Positions 1 through 6,439 are shown, counted from the stretch's first letter. The stretch is 9,620 bases of DNA from an uncultured Chthonomonas sp. (GCA_903886985.1 CAISOI010000664.1:1-9620); one strand, 5' to 3'. Program-made: numbers and translations. The notes: generated from the sequence alone by a model not told the origin.

Positions 1-1
1 C

Positions 2-505
2 ACGATCACTAACTTAGACAAATACGGGCGTATGGTTGAAAATCACATGACGTCCGATGATGTCACGGAAGACTTCGTCGATACCCAATCGACTCTGAGA
101 AACGCAAAAAGAACCGAAGTCCGACTGTTAGAGCATCTTTCGCGAACGGGCAAACTGAGCGACACGCTGCTCATTGAGAAAGAGCTCAGTCGTGTGCGCG
201 GCGAGATTGAGCAGCTTCAAGGTCATGTACGATTTGTGTCCCATCGTGTGGACTTTTCAACGATTGACCTTACCCTGCAGGAGAAAGCAAAACCTCAGGC
301 AGCGGTTCCGCCAGAATCGTTTAGTTCGGGCAAGGAGTACTCAGAAGCATCACGGTCGCTAATCAGTTTTATGCGAGAAATGTGGACGAAGGTGATCTGG
401 TTGGGAGTTTGGGCTGTCGTCTGGATCCCATTCGTAGTGATTGGTCTCATAATTTGGAGAAAAGTCTCCAATAAGCGTCGATCACAATCAGCAATACCTG
501 CGTAG
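2..505 (+). CDS. DUF4349 domain membrane protein, 3' part
   Basis: The reading frame is open from the left edge, so the gene is cut at its 5' end; 167 codons remain before the TAG stop at 503-505. The visible part matches the second half of DUF4349 proteins: a segment with VTEDFVDTQSTLRN, a long charged helix containing LLIEKELSRVRGEIEQLQG that probably forms a coiled coil, then the short beta-like DFSTIDLTL stretch. A linker leads to one strong membrane segment (VIWLGVWAVVWIPFVVIGLII, nt about 397-460) and a basic tail KRR. Family members are usually N-terminal lipoproteins or anchored proteins with this C-terminal helix near the membrane; the anchor here would lie left of the window. The biochemical role of the family is unknown to me. 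The gene converges on pdxT with only 17 bases between stops. The internal ATG at 32 is not the true start, because the domain begins upstream of it. Confidence 0.85.
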   Translation, partial: TITNLDKYGRMVENHMTSDDVTEDFVDTQSTLRNAKRTEVRLLEHLSRTGKLSDTLLIEKELSRVRGEIEQLQGHVRFVSHRVDFSTIDLTLQEKAKPQAAVPPESFSSGKEYSEASRSLISFMREMWTKVIWLGVWAVVWIPFVVIGLIIWRKVSNKRRSQSAIPA

Positions 506-512
506 GACAATT

Positions 513-538
513 GCGGCAGTCTCTATTGGGACTGCCGC
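513..538. terminator. Hairpin between convergent genes (DUF4349 gene and pdxT)
   Basis: A perfect 9-bp inverted repeat, GCGGCAGTC / GACTGCCGC, with an 8-base loop. It lies just after the DUF4349 stop and covers the last codons and stop of pdxT. It can fold in either transcript. Neither side is followed by a run of T, so intrinsic termination is likely but not certain; it may instead stabilise 3' ends. Confidence 0.55.
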
Positions 539-1119
539 ACCACTTCGGCAAACAATTGATGAAAACGTGTGTCTGTAGTCAATTCCGGATGGAATGCGCT
601 TGCAAGTACATTCTTTTGCCGGACGGCCACAATGCGTCCGCCGTATTGTGCAAGGATTTCGACGTTTGGTCCGACAGTCTTGACATACGGGGCGCGAATA
701 AAGACACCGCGAATTGGAAGTTCGCCGAGAGTTAGGACGTCAATATCCGCCTCAAAGCTATCTACCTGTCTGCCAAAAGCATTCCTCGCGACTTCCACAT
801 CCAAGATTCCGAGGCGGTCCTGCGAACTGTCTTCTATGTCTTTGGCAAGCAGGATCATGCCTGCGCATGTTCCGTAAATGGGCATGTCTTGACCTGCGCG
901 ATCCTTAATAAGTGTGTCTAACTCAAAACGGCGAAGCAATTTGCCAACGGTGGTGCTTTCGCCACCCGGAAGTATCAGCCCGTCCACAGACTCTATTTCC
1001 TTCGCACTTCGAACTGCAATAGCATTGACGTTTTCAAGCATTGACAGCATTTTTACGTGAGCTTCAAAATCCCCCTGCAATGCAAGAACACCAATTGTGA
1101 TGGTACTTTTCGACTTCAT
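523..1119 (-). CDS. pdxT: Pyridoxal 5'-phosphate synthase glutaminase subunit PdxT
   Basis: Class I glutamine amidotransferase of the DXP-independent vitamin B6 pathway. It hydrolyses glutamine and channels ammonia to PdxS, which makes pyridoxal 5'-phosphate from ribose 5-phosphate and glyceraldehyde 3-phosphate in the cytoplasm. Visible motifs are the N-terminal IGVLALQGDFEAH (residues 9-21), LILPGGESTT (48-57), the nucleophile in GTCAGM (Cys85), IRAPY (141-145) and the FHPEL segment giving His177 and Glu179 of the triad. The length, 198 residues, is normal for the family. I start at the ATG at 1119. A longer frame begins at TTG 1137, but that codon directly abuts the GGAGG, leaving no spacer, whereas ATG 1119 lies 12 bases after a GGAG. 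No pdxS is in the window, although the two are often adjacent. khpA lies upstream on the same strand, with a hairpin between them. Confidence 0.95.
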   Translation of the reverse strand: MKSKSTITIGVLALQGDFEAHVKMLSMLENVNAIAVRSAKEIESVDGLILPGGESTTVGKLLRRFELDTLIKDRAGQDMPIYGTCAGMILLAKDIEDSSQDRLGILDVEVARNAFGRQVDSFEADIDVLTLGELPIRGVFIRAPYVKTVGPNVEILAQYGGRIVAVRQKNVLASAFHPELTTDTRFHQLFAEVVRQSQ

Positions 1120-1160
1120 GTAACCTGTTATCTCCAACCTCCGAGTTTACCTGACACAGC

Positions 1161-1188
1161 AAAACGGACTGCCCTCATTGGCAGCCCG
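1161..1188 (-). terminator. Intrinsic terminator or attenuator between khpA and pdxT
   Basis: On the minus strand CGGGCTGCC and GGCAGTCCG form a 9-bp stem with one G-T pair and a 6-base loop (AATGAG), followed at once by TTTTGC. It sits 33 bases after the khpA stop, so it should end khpA transcripts. The T run is only four long, and the space left before pdxT is too short for an obvious promoter, so partial read-through into pdxT is plausible. Confidence 0.75.
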
Positions 1189-1221
1189 CTAGAATAAAGG
1201 TATACGAACTTTAATGGATGA

Positions 1222-1482
1222 TTACAATGTGTCCTGACCGAATTCGGTAGGCGCTCCAACAACTTCCAAATAGACTTTGCGTTTGTGCTTCATTGCGCTC
1301 GCTTTTGTCAAAACACGGATCGCATTTGCTATGCGCCCCTGCTTGCCAATCGCTTTACCCAGATCAGAAGGAGCAACGTGCACTTTGTACACTGTTGCGA
1401 TGTCGCCTGGCTCTTCTTCGATCCGCACTTCTTCGGGTAAATCCACCACTGCTTGTACTAATAACTCAATAAAATCTTTCAG
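1222..1482 (-). CDS. khpA: KH-domain RNA-binding protein KhpA (YlqC family), CTG start
   Basis: Small single-KH-domain protein. In Firmicutes KhpA binds RNA, often as a heterodimer with KhpB, and affects cell division and envelope homeostasis. The GxxG RNA-binding loop is visible as IGKQGR (GKQG at residues 46-49), followed by the helix IANAIRVLTKA. The usual N-terminal phrase VDLPEEVRI is present at 13-21. The only conventional start in frame with the domain is GTG at 1449, which would remove the first helix. The frame continues upstream to CTG at 1482, giving residues KDFIELLVQAV that match the normal family N-terminus, and a strong GGAGG lies 7 bases before the CTG. I therefore propose the rare CTG start and an 86-residue product, the usual family length. 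khpA commonly follows rpsP and precedes rimM/trmD; here none of these are adjacent and it is the first gene of its unit. It is transcribed divergently from the arginine catabolic pair. Confidence 0.88.
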   Translation of the reverse strand: MKDFIELLVQAVVDLPEEVRIEEEPGDIATVYKVHVAPSDLGKAIGKQGRIANAIRVLTKASAMKHKRKVYLEVVGAPTEFGQDTL

Positions 1483-1488
1483 TGACCT

Positions 1489-1494
1489 ACCTCC
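1489..1494 (-). promoter_or_regulatory. Ribosome binding site that fixes the khpA CTG start
   Basis: On the minus strand the sequence reads GGGAGGTAGGTCA and then CTG. The GGAGG core lies 7 bases before CTG 1482, and an in-frame TAG just upstream (1495-1497) rules out an earlier start. The same motif is 40 bases from GTG 1449, too far to serve it. Confidence 0.7.
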
Positions 1495-1709
1495 CTAAAC
1501 AATTTGAGGTGAAGACTGCGGAAACAGAAGTTTACAGATCACCTGCTGCTCACGCTATCTGTATCATGGTTTACAGCACTTATCTTTTCGATCAGGGTCA
1601 TACCTTGTTGTGACGGTATACTCTAAACCAGTTTTGCAAATAACGTATTCTATGGTTTTGCGTCGAAGGCAGTTACTCCTTCGCCAAATGGCCAATTTGT
1701 CTGATATTC

Positions 1710-1739
1710 TTGAAAATATTTGTAACCTTCTTGTAATAA
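1710..1739 (+). promoter_or_regulatory. Possible sigma70-type promoter for the arginine catabolic pair
   Basis: TTGAAA at 1710-1715 and TAATAA at 1734-1739 are separated by 18 bases. The predicted transcript start would leave only about 12 bases before the ATG at 1758. This fits the weak ribosome binding site there: only AAAGGGA, about 14 bases before the ATG, could serve. Tentative. Confidence 0.3.
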
Positions 1740-1757
1740 AGGGATAGCAAAAGCTCA

Positions 1758-2984
1758 ATGTACTCTGAAACAGTCTTCTTAGAGGGTCATATAGTCGATT
1801 CTCTTGTCCTTTCCAAAGTCTTAGACCTTATCCTATTGAACGGTGGATTGTACGAGATCACCGGCTTCACCATGGGATCAACGCGCACCGATATCAGCCG
1901 AGCAGAAATCATGGTCAATGCGGAAACGCGTGAGCTGCTCGATAACATCCTCCACCTAATCGGGCAACATGGCGCCACGCGTCCCGCGGAAGAGATTCTT
2001 CTTCAACCGGCTCCCCAAGAGGGGGTTTTCCCTGATGGTTTCTACTCCACGACCAATTTGGAGAGCGCAATAAGAGTGGGAGAAACGTGGATTTCCGTCC
2101 AAGATACCGAGATGGACTGTGCGATCGTAGTCACCCACATTAATGATTCAACGATTGCCAAATGCGTACCACTTCACAAAATTACTTCGGGAGATCAAGT
2201 TGTAATCGGTGACCGAGGTGTGCGGGTTACGCCTCTGGCGAGGCGCGATCCGGGAAGTGTGTTCAGTTTCATGGGCAGTGAGGTCTCATCGGAAAGACCC
2301 AAAGAACTGGTCATCGCAGGACTAGCGCAGGCGATGCGTGACGCAAAACGCAGCGGCAGAAAGACCCTGTTGGTAGGCGGTCCGGCAATTATCCATACAG
2401 GTGCCGCAAAACATCTTGAAACAATTATCAAAAAAGGGTGGATTGACGTCGTATTTGCCGGCAATGCGCTTGCTACCCATGATATCGAACGCGCACTTTA
2501 TGGAACGTCCCTTGGAGTTGAGCTTCACACCGGGCAACCAATCACACACGGTCACGAACACCATCTTCGGGCAATCAACGCTATTCGGGCACAGGGTAGC
2601 ATCGCGGCCGCCGTCGAAAATGGCATTGTCACAAAGGGAATCATGCATGCATGCGTGACAAACTCTGTGCCATTTGTACTGGCAGGGAGTATCCGCGATG
2701 ATGGACCGTTGCCGGATGTAGTCACCGACAGCGTCAAAGCACAAGATCTAATGCGCGAACATGTAAAGGGAGTCGGAATTGCAATAATGATTGCAACAAC
2801 TCTGCACTCCGTCGCAACTGGCAATCTGCTACCCGCATCGGTCAAGACATTTTGTGTTGACTCTGATGCCGACACTGTAATCAAATTGATGGATCGTGGA
2901 ACCCATCAAGCGTTTGGTCTGGTGACGGATTGCGAGTTTTTCTTGAAGGAGTTGGCGGCTCAGTTAGACAGCCTGGAAAAATAA
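1758..2984 (+). CDS. LOR/SDH-family (TIGR00300) archaeal-type ornithine cyclodeaminase
   Basis: A 408-residue protein matching the LOR/SDH conserved-region family. Members characterised in Methanococcus and as the C-terminal part of cyanobacterial AgrE convert ornithine to proline and ammonia using bound NAD. They are unrelated to the bacterial mu-crystallin-type cyclodeaminase. Visible segments are the N-terminal ETVFLEGHIVDSLVLSKVLD (residues 4-23), TDISRAEIMV, a Rossmann-like LLVGGPAIIHTG (GGP at 207-209), the FAGNALATHDIERALYGTSLG helix-turn region and a GHEHHLRAINAI segment. The start is ATG 1758; an in-frame TAA at 1737-1739 rules out an upstream start. The stop TAA overlaps the ATG of the following argZ-like gene (TAATG), which implies translational coupling. 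That neighbour makes ornithine from arginine, so the substrate assignment is strong by context. The older annotation as lysine-oxoglutarate reductase/saccharopine dehydrogenase is less likely. Confidence 0.85.
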   Translation: MYSETVFLEGHIVDSLVLSKVLDLILLNGGLYEITGFTMGSTRTDISRAEIMVNAETRELLDNILHLIGQHGATRPAEEILLQPAPQEGVFPDGFYSTTNLESAIRVGETWISVQDTEMDCAIVVTHINDSTIAKCVPLHKITSGDQVVIGDRGVRVTPLARRDPGSVFSFMGSEVSSERPKELVIAGLAQAMRDAKRSGRKTLLVGGPAIIHTGAAKHLETIIKKGWIDVVFAGNALATHDIERALYGTSLGVELHTGQPITHGHEHHLRAINAIRAQGSIAAAVENGIVTKGIMHACVTNSVPFVLAGSIRDDGPLPDVVTDSVKAQDLMREHVKGVGIAIMIATTLHSVATGNLLPASVKTFCVDSDADTVIKLMDRGTHQAFGLVTDCEFFLKELAAQLDSLEK

Positions 2985-3793
2985 TGAGTTCAGAATTTAC
3001 GCTTTTGATGTGCGCGCCAGATGCATTTGACTTAAAGTACGAGATCAACTCATGGATGTCGATCGAAAATCGCCCCGACGTCACTTTGGCGGCGAAACAA
3101 TGGCGAGAACTTCACCGAATCATTTCGAACGACGTCGGAGCCACCGTGGAATTGGTGCAGCAGGAGCCAAATGCACCGGACATGGTTTTTACCGCAAATG
3201 CCGGATTAGTGGTTCGGGAGAACAACGACAAACGTGTCTTGCTATCAAGATTCATGCACCCCGAGCGACAGGTGGAAGTTGCTCCCTTTCGCGCATGGTT
3301 CGAGAAGCATGGATACGATTGCACGGAGCCGCCTGAAACAGTTTTCTATGAGGGAGAAGGCGATTCTCTCTGGTGCGGAGATACACTGGTGACCGGTTAT
3401 CTGAAACGTAGTGACATTACTTCTCACAATTGGATTGCGGAACAACTGTATTGCGAAGTGCTGCCGGTAGAGCTTGTCGATGGCCGTTGGTATCATCTTG
3501 ACACCGCTTTCTTCTCGCCATCGCCGGGCGTGGCGGCGTACTATCCCGGTGCGTTCGATACCTATGCGCGAGATGTTATCGAGTCACACTTCGAGACCAT
3601 CAAGGTGGTCGAGGAGGAAGCATTGCAATTCGCCTGCAATTCGGTCGTACTTGGTAAGGATATTGTTATGCCTTCCGGCTGTCCGAGGATTGGCGCGGAG
3701 CTTCGAGAACGCGGATTTACAGTGCATACTGCTGATATGTCCGAGTTCTTGAAAGCGGGTGGGGCATGTAAATGCCTCTCGCTTTTCATTTAG
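2984..3793 (+). CDS. argZ: Arginine dihydrolase, ArgZ type (guanidine-modifying enzyme fold)
   Basis: Cytoplasmic enzyme of the amidinotransferase/dimethylargininase superfamily. ArgZ-type members hydrolyse arginine to ornithine, CO2 and two ammonia. The 269-residue product carries the ArgZ N-terminal YEINSWM (Asn22), PDMVFTANAGLV (Asn72), the FYEGEGDSLW acidic motif (Glu123 to Asp127), the catalytic-His motif YHLDTAF (His171) and the C-terminal nucleophile in GGACKCL (Cys264), the same position I recall for the Synechocystis enzyme. The YEIN and ANAG asparagines resemble ArgZ more than ordinary dimethylargininases, but that distinction is from memory. I choose ATG 2984 over the in-frame ATG 2930 because homologues begin at MSSEFTLLMCAPD and because it overlaps the upstream stop as TAATG. 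Its product is the substrate of the upstream enzyme. In cyanobacteria the two are fused with ArgZ first; here they are separate and reversed. The gene converges on the pseudopilin gene with 29 bases between them. Confidence 0.88.
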   Translation: MSSEFTLLMCAPDAFDLKYEINSWMSIENRPDVTLAAKQWRELHRIISNDVGATVELVQQEPNAPDMVFTANAGLVVRENNDKRVLLSRFMHPERQVEVAPFRAWFEKHGYDCTEPPETVFYEGEGDSLWCGDTLVTGYLKRSDITSHNWIAEQLYCEVLPVELVDGRWYHLDTAFFSPSPGVAAYYPGAFDTYARDVIESHFETIKVVEEEALQFACNSVVLGKDIVMPSGCPRIGAELRERGFTVHTADMSEFLKAGGACKCLSLFI

Positions 3794-3796
3794 GTC

Positions 3797-3810
3797 CAAC
3801 GTTTCCGTTG
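3797..3810. terminator. Weak hairpin between convergent argZ and pseudopilin gene
   Basis: CAACG / CGTTG with a TTTC loop, in the short gap between the two converging stop codons. The stem is only five pairs and has no T run, so termination here is a guess from position. Confidence 0.2.
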
Positions 3811-3822
3811 CAATTTCCTGGA

Positions 3823-4635
3823 TCAGTTTGCTTGGGGGAATTGGCTCTGGTTGCAATTGAAGTACCATCTCTTCAGTTGCCCGTATCGCAGGTGCTTGCT
3901 GTGACCGTCCGCCCATACCGTGTTAGAACCATCCCGATGCAGAAAGTGGAAATGGTCTGACAGATAGGTAAACGACGGTCCATCGGGCGGCGAAGTGACC
4001 CAATTAACTCCTTGAAGGAAATTACAGGCTGGCGCACGCGCTTCGTGTTCCCACATGACAATTGTGGTTGAGGGACGCTCAATTTCAGCATCGGATGTGC
4101 CGTTACTGGAATAACTGCCATCGGGATTTGTCGTCAGAGTTTTTGAAGTTGGGCTGAATTCGTTCGGTGCCCATGCGGATGGAATACTAGGATTGAACCA
4201 GTTGATTGCGTAGGAAAGTTGCCATGTCGGGGGCATACTGGGACACCGCTTAACCTGATCGCTTTTGAGATAAGTGTCGATTTCACCGGGACGCACAGGA
4301 TTTACTGCAGGGCTGGTCTCCGTCCCATAAAATCCAGCACCCAGTGGACCATTGTTGTTGTCATATCCAATCCACGTCTTCTGCGGGGCGAAGCCCGCGG
4401 CAGGTTCATAATAGGCCACTCCGAACCATGTTTCGTCATTATCGGAAACATACATCCTGCAAGCAAGCCCAATTTGACGCATGTTGCTGGCACACATTGT
4501 CATCCGAGCAGACTCTCTAGCTTGAGAAAAAACGGGGAAAAGGATCGCTGCCAATATAGCAATAATGGCGATAACAACGAGTAATTCGATCAGAGTGAAT
4601 GCCGATGGAGTACGCCTGCGATTTCTGATAACCAT
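3823..4635 (-). CDS. Prepilin-type N-methylation protein with C-terminal H-x9-D-G motif
   Basis: Predicted pseudopilin of 270 residues. A basic leader (RNRRRTPSA) is followed by the processing and methylation signature FTLIE at residues 13-17 and a long hydrophobic helix VVIAIIAILAAILFPVF; Glu17 would be residue +5 after cleavage. CASNMRQIGLACRMYVSDNDE (48-68) is the conserved segment after the helix, as in DUF1559-like proteins. Near the C-terminus His233 and Asp243-Gly244 form an exact H-x9-D-G, a hallmark of a pseudopilin family multiplied in Armatimonadota and PVC bacteria. It is presumably exported and processed by a prepilin peptidase; no secretion machinery is in the window. The leader ends in Ala rather than the usual Gly before Phe13, which may affect processing. 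A good Shine-Dalgarno (AGGGGA) lies about 8 bases before the ATG, and the HAD gene ends 25 bases upstream, so it may be the last gene of the purM unit. Its function is unknown; structural surface protein or minor pilin are both possible. Confidence 0.88.
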   Translation of the reverse strand: MVIRNRRRTPSAFTLIELLVVIAIIAILAAILFPVFSQARESARMTMCASNMRQIGLACRMYVSDNDETWFGVAYYEPAAGFAPQKTWIGYDNNNGPLGAGFYGTETSPAVNPVRPGEIDTYLKSDQVKRCPSMPPTWQLSYAINWFNPSIPSAWAPNEFSPTSKTLTTNPDGSYSSNGTSDAEIERPSTTIVMWEHEARAPACNFLQGVNWVTSPPDGPSFTYLSDHFHFLHRDGSNTVWADGHSKHLRYGQLKRWYFNCNQSQFPQAN

Positions 4636-4660
4636 TACTGTTTTCCCCTATGGTCTGAAT

Positions 4661-5317
4661 CTATGCCAACCCTAGTACCATCCTTAAGTCAGCCGCACTG
4701 GAACAGATATAATCAGGGGCTTCCGCACGTAACAGTGTAATGCTTCCAGCGCCCCACGTCACAGCACAAGTTCGAACGCCACCGCCCTTGCCCGCTCTTA
4801 TATCGTGGACAGTATCTCCGATAAAGACTGCATCATTGCCGGAGATTGCAAAGTGATCCAGGGCCCGCAAAATACCTTCTGGATCCGGCTTAGGTTTGGC
4901 GACATCGTCGGCAGTGATGACCAGATCTACATGACCCAAAATTCCCAAACGCGGAAGAGTGTTCTTTATCTCTTCGTGGTTTTTGGACGTAATCAACGCG
5001 GTCGGATGACCTAACTCTTTGCCCTCAATCAATAGCGCGATAACATCCGTAAGTATCCTCTCCTGATCGCGATTTGCTTCGTAGTAGCGGATAAATTCGG
5101 ATTCCATCGATGCAACGGTAGTGCCGAAATCACTTGGGTTCCCAAGAAATTGCACTTGCTCAGAGAGCGGAGTACCAATAATTGCCCGGATTTCTTCGGT
5201 CGATATCGTGCTACCGACATATTTCCGATATACGTGATCTAGAGCCGCAACAATCAGAGAAGTCGTATCTATCAGGGTGCCATCAATGTCCCAGAGAACT
5301 AGCGTTGGGAAACTCAA
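4661..5317 (-). CDS. HAD-superfamily phosphatase, phosphoglycolate phosphatase/PpaX-like
   Basis: A 218-residue haloacid dehalogenase-type hydrolase with all four motifs: motif I DIDGT (Asp10 nucleophile, Asp12), motif II LITS (109-111), motif III Lys141 in KPKPDPEG and motif IV GDTVHDI (Asp168, Asp172). A helical cap lies between motifs I and II, as in phosphoglycolate phosphatase and pyrophosphatase PpaX. The substrate cannot be told from sequence; a house-cleaning or 2-phosphoglycolate role is typical. The start is a TTG at 5317 directly abutting the purM TAA stop (TAATTG). No other start codon precedes the DxD motif, and no clear Shine-Dalgarno is seen, so translation probably depends on ribosomes ending purM. 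The pseudopilin gene follows 25 bases downstream. Confidence 0.88.
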   Translation of the reverse strand: MSFPTLVLWDIDGTLIDTTSLIVAALDHVYRKYVGSTISTEEIRAIIGTPLSEQVQFLGNPSDFGTTVASMESEFIRYYEANRDQERILTDVIALLIEGKELGHPTALITSKNHEEIKNTLPRLGILGHVDLVITADDVAKPKPDPEGILRALDHFAISGNDAVFIGDTVHDIRAGKGGGVRTCAVTWGAGSITLLRAEAPDYICSSAADLRMVLGLA

Positions 5318-6358
5318 TTACAGAATGTCCACTTCTCTCGGTCCGCGATAAACTTCACCGATAAGCGCGGCATTCTCGCCAGCCGATGTTAACTCGGTTA
5401 CGACAGCCATTGCCTGGTCGCGTTCCACTATCATGATATAGCCAATTCCCATATTAAAGGTTCGGTACATCTCTGGTTCCGCAACACCGCCGAGGTCCTG
5501 AATAAGTTGAAAAATAGGGGGTACTAACCACAGTCGCCGGTCAACAGTTACTGAGCAGTCGGAGGGCAGGATGCGCGGGATATTATCATAGAATCCGCCA
5601 CCAGTAATATGCGCCATTCCTTTAACTTCGTATTTGTCAAGGATTGGCAGGACGCTTGCTGCATAGCACCTATGCGAAGCAAGGAGAACCTCTCCAACCG
5701 AGAGCCCGCTCAACTGTGTGGGGCAGCTATCCACAACGAGCCCTGCCTTTTCAAAGAGCACATGTCGTGCCAAAGAATATCCGTTAGTATGAAGTCCGTT
5801 CGAGGCAAGCCCAATGACTGCATCTCCGGGTGTAATTGTCGATCCATCCACAACTTTAGCCCGATCCACCACTCCAACAATGGTTCCCGCAAGATCATAT
5901 TCGCCGTCGGGATACATTCCGGGCATCTCTGCAGTCTCCCCACCGAGGAGCGCACAACCCGCATTTCTGCAACCCTCAGAAAGTCCCTTTACAACATCAA
6001 CCAACACATTGGGTTCCAATTTGCCGGTAGCAAAATAATCGAGGAAGAAGAGTGGCTTTGCGCCCTGAACAAGAATGTCGTTCACACAGTGGGAGACAAG
6101 GTCGTTGCCAACGGAATCGTGCTTATTCATTGCAAATGCGACTTTTAACTTGGTGCCAACTCCGTCGATACTGCTCACGAGCGTCGGTTCAGCATACTGT
6201 TTCCAATCAACAGCAAACATTCCACCAAAACTTCCCACATCGCTCAATACTCCGGGAGTGTAGGTTGTACGCACATGTTCGCGCATTCGAAGAACGGCGG
6301 AATTCATCGCATCAATATCAACGCCAGCGTCACGGTAAGTCGTAGGTTGTACGGGCAT
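5318..6358 (-). CDS. purM: Phosphoribosylformylglycinamidine cyclo-ligase (AIR synthetase)
   Basis: Fifth step of de novo purine synthesis: ATP-dependent ring closure of FGAM to 5-aminoimidazole ribotide in the cytoplasm. The 346-residue length is standard. Visible motifs are TYRDAGVDID (7-16), SSIDGVGTK (62-70), the DLVSHCVNDILVQGAKPLFFLDY stretch (86-108), GGETAEMPGMY (139-149), AHITGGGFYDNIPR (249-262) and FNMGIG (301-306). The ATG at 6358 has a GGAG five bases upstream. An intrinsic terminator for the preceding gene lies about 52 bases upstream, so purM should have its own promoter between 6359 and 6409; I could not identify convincing boxes there. No other pur genes are present. It is translationally coupled to the HAD phosphatase gene. 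Confidence 0.97.
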   Translation of the reverse strand: MPVQPTTYRDAGVDIDAMNSAVLRMREHVRTTYTPGVLSDVGSFGGMFAVDWKQYAEPTLVSSIDGVGTKLKVAFAMNKHDSVGNDLVSHCVNDILVQGAKPLFFLDYFATGKLEPNVLVDVVKGLSEGCRNAGCALLGGETAEMPGMYPDGEYDLAGTIVGVVDRAKVVDGSTITPGDAVIGLASNGLHTNGYSLARHVLFEKAGLVVDSCPTQLSGLSVGEVLLASHRCYAASVLPILDKYEVKGMAHITGGGFYDNIPRILPSDCSVTVDRRLWLVPPIFQLIQDLGGVAEPEMYRTFNMGIGYIMIVERDQAMAVVTELTSAGENAALIGEVYRGPREVDIL

Positions 6359-6409
6359 GGTGGCTCCGAAATTCGTATTTCATAATCGGAAACGGACCGA
6401 TTACGATGC

Positions 6410-6439
6410 AAAAGGAGGAGGGCAAAATGCCCATCCTCC
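6410..6439 (-). terminator. Intrinsic terminator after the unknown exported-protein gene
   Basis: On the minus strand GGAGGA-T-GGGC pairs with GCCC-TCCTCC: 10 pairs, one bulged T and a 5-base loop ATTTT, followed by TTTTGC. It lies 45 bases beyond the stop of the 6485-7222 gene and separates it from purM. Confidence 0.85.

Larger units (their letters stand above)
1483..1757. other. Divergent intergenic region between khpA and the arginine-to-proline pair
   Basis: About 275 bases that must hold the promoters of both khpA (leftward) and the ornithine cyclodeaminase gene (rightward). It is AT-richer than the flanking genes. A weak hairpin CGAAGG / CCTTCG with an 8-base loop lies at about 1669-1688, and TATACT, a perfect minus-10 match on the plus strand, occurs at 1617-1622 without a convincing minus-35. 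A 64-codon minus-strand frame (1564-1758) crosses the region but its protein resembles nothing I know. No arginine operator was recognised. Confidence 0.6.

Noticed and set aside
1564..1758. A 64-codon minus-strand frame in the divergent intergenic region
   Set aside because: Its product has no recognisable pattern, it fills the region where two divergent promoters are needed, and its start overlaps the first base of the cyclodeaminase gene.
2642..2655. Tandem ATGC repeat forming a palindrome (catgcatgcatgc)
   Set aside because: It encodes IMHAC within the conserved coding sequence of the cyclodeaminase, so a regulatory or recombination role is not needed to explain it.
2322..2744. A 140-codon minus-strand frame inside the cyclodeaminase gene
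   Set aside because: It is antisense to a well-conserved gene, lacks a ribosome binding site, and its Cys-rich translation looks like a shadow.
2930..2983. Longer start for the arginine dihydrolase at ATG 2930
   Set aside because: It would overlap the upstream gene by 55 bases and add residues not found in the family; ATG 2984 overlaps the stop as TAATG and matches the family N-terminus.
5609..6148. A 179-codon plus-strand frame
   Set aside because: It is entirely antisense to purM, whose identity is certain; long antisense frames arise by chance from codon bias.
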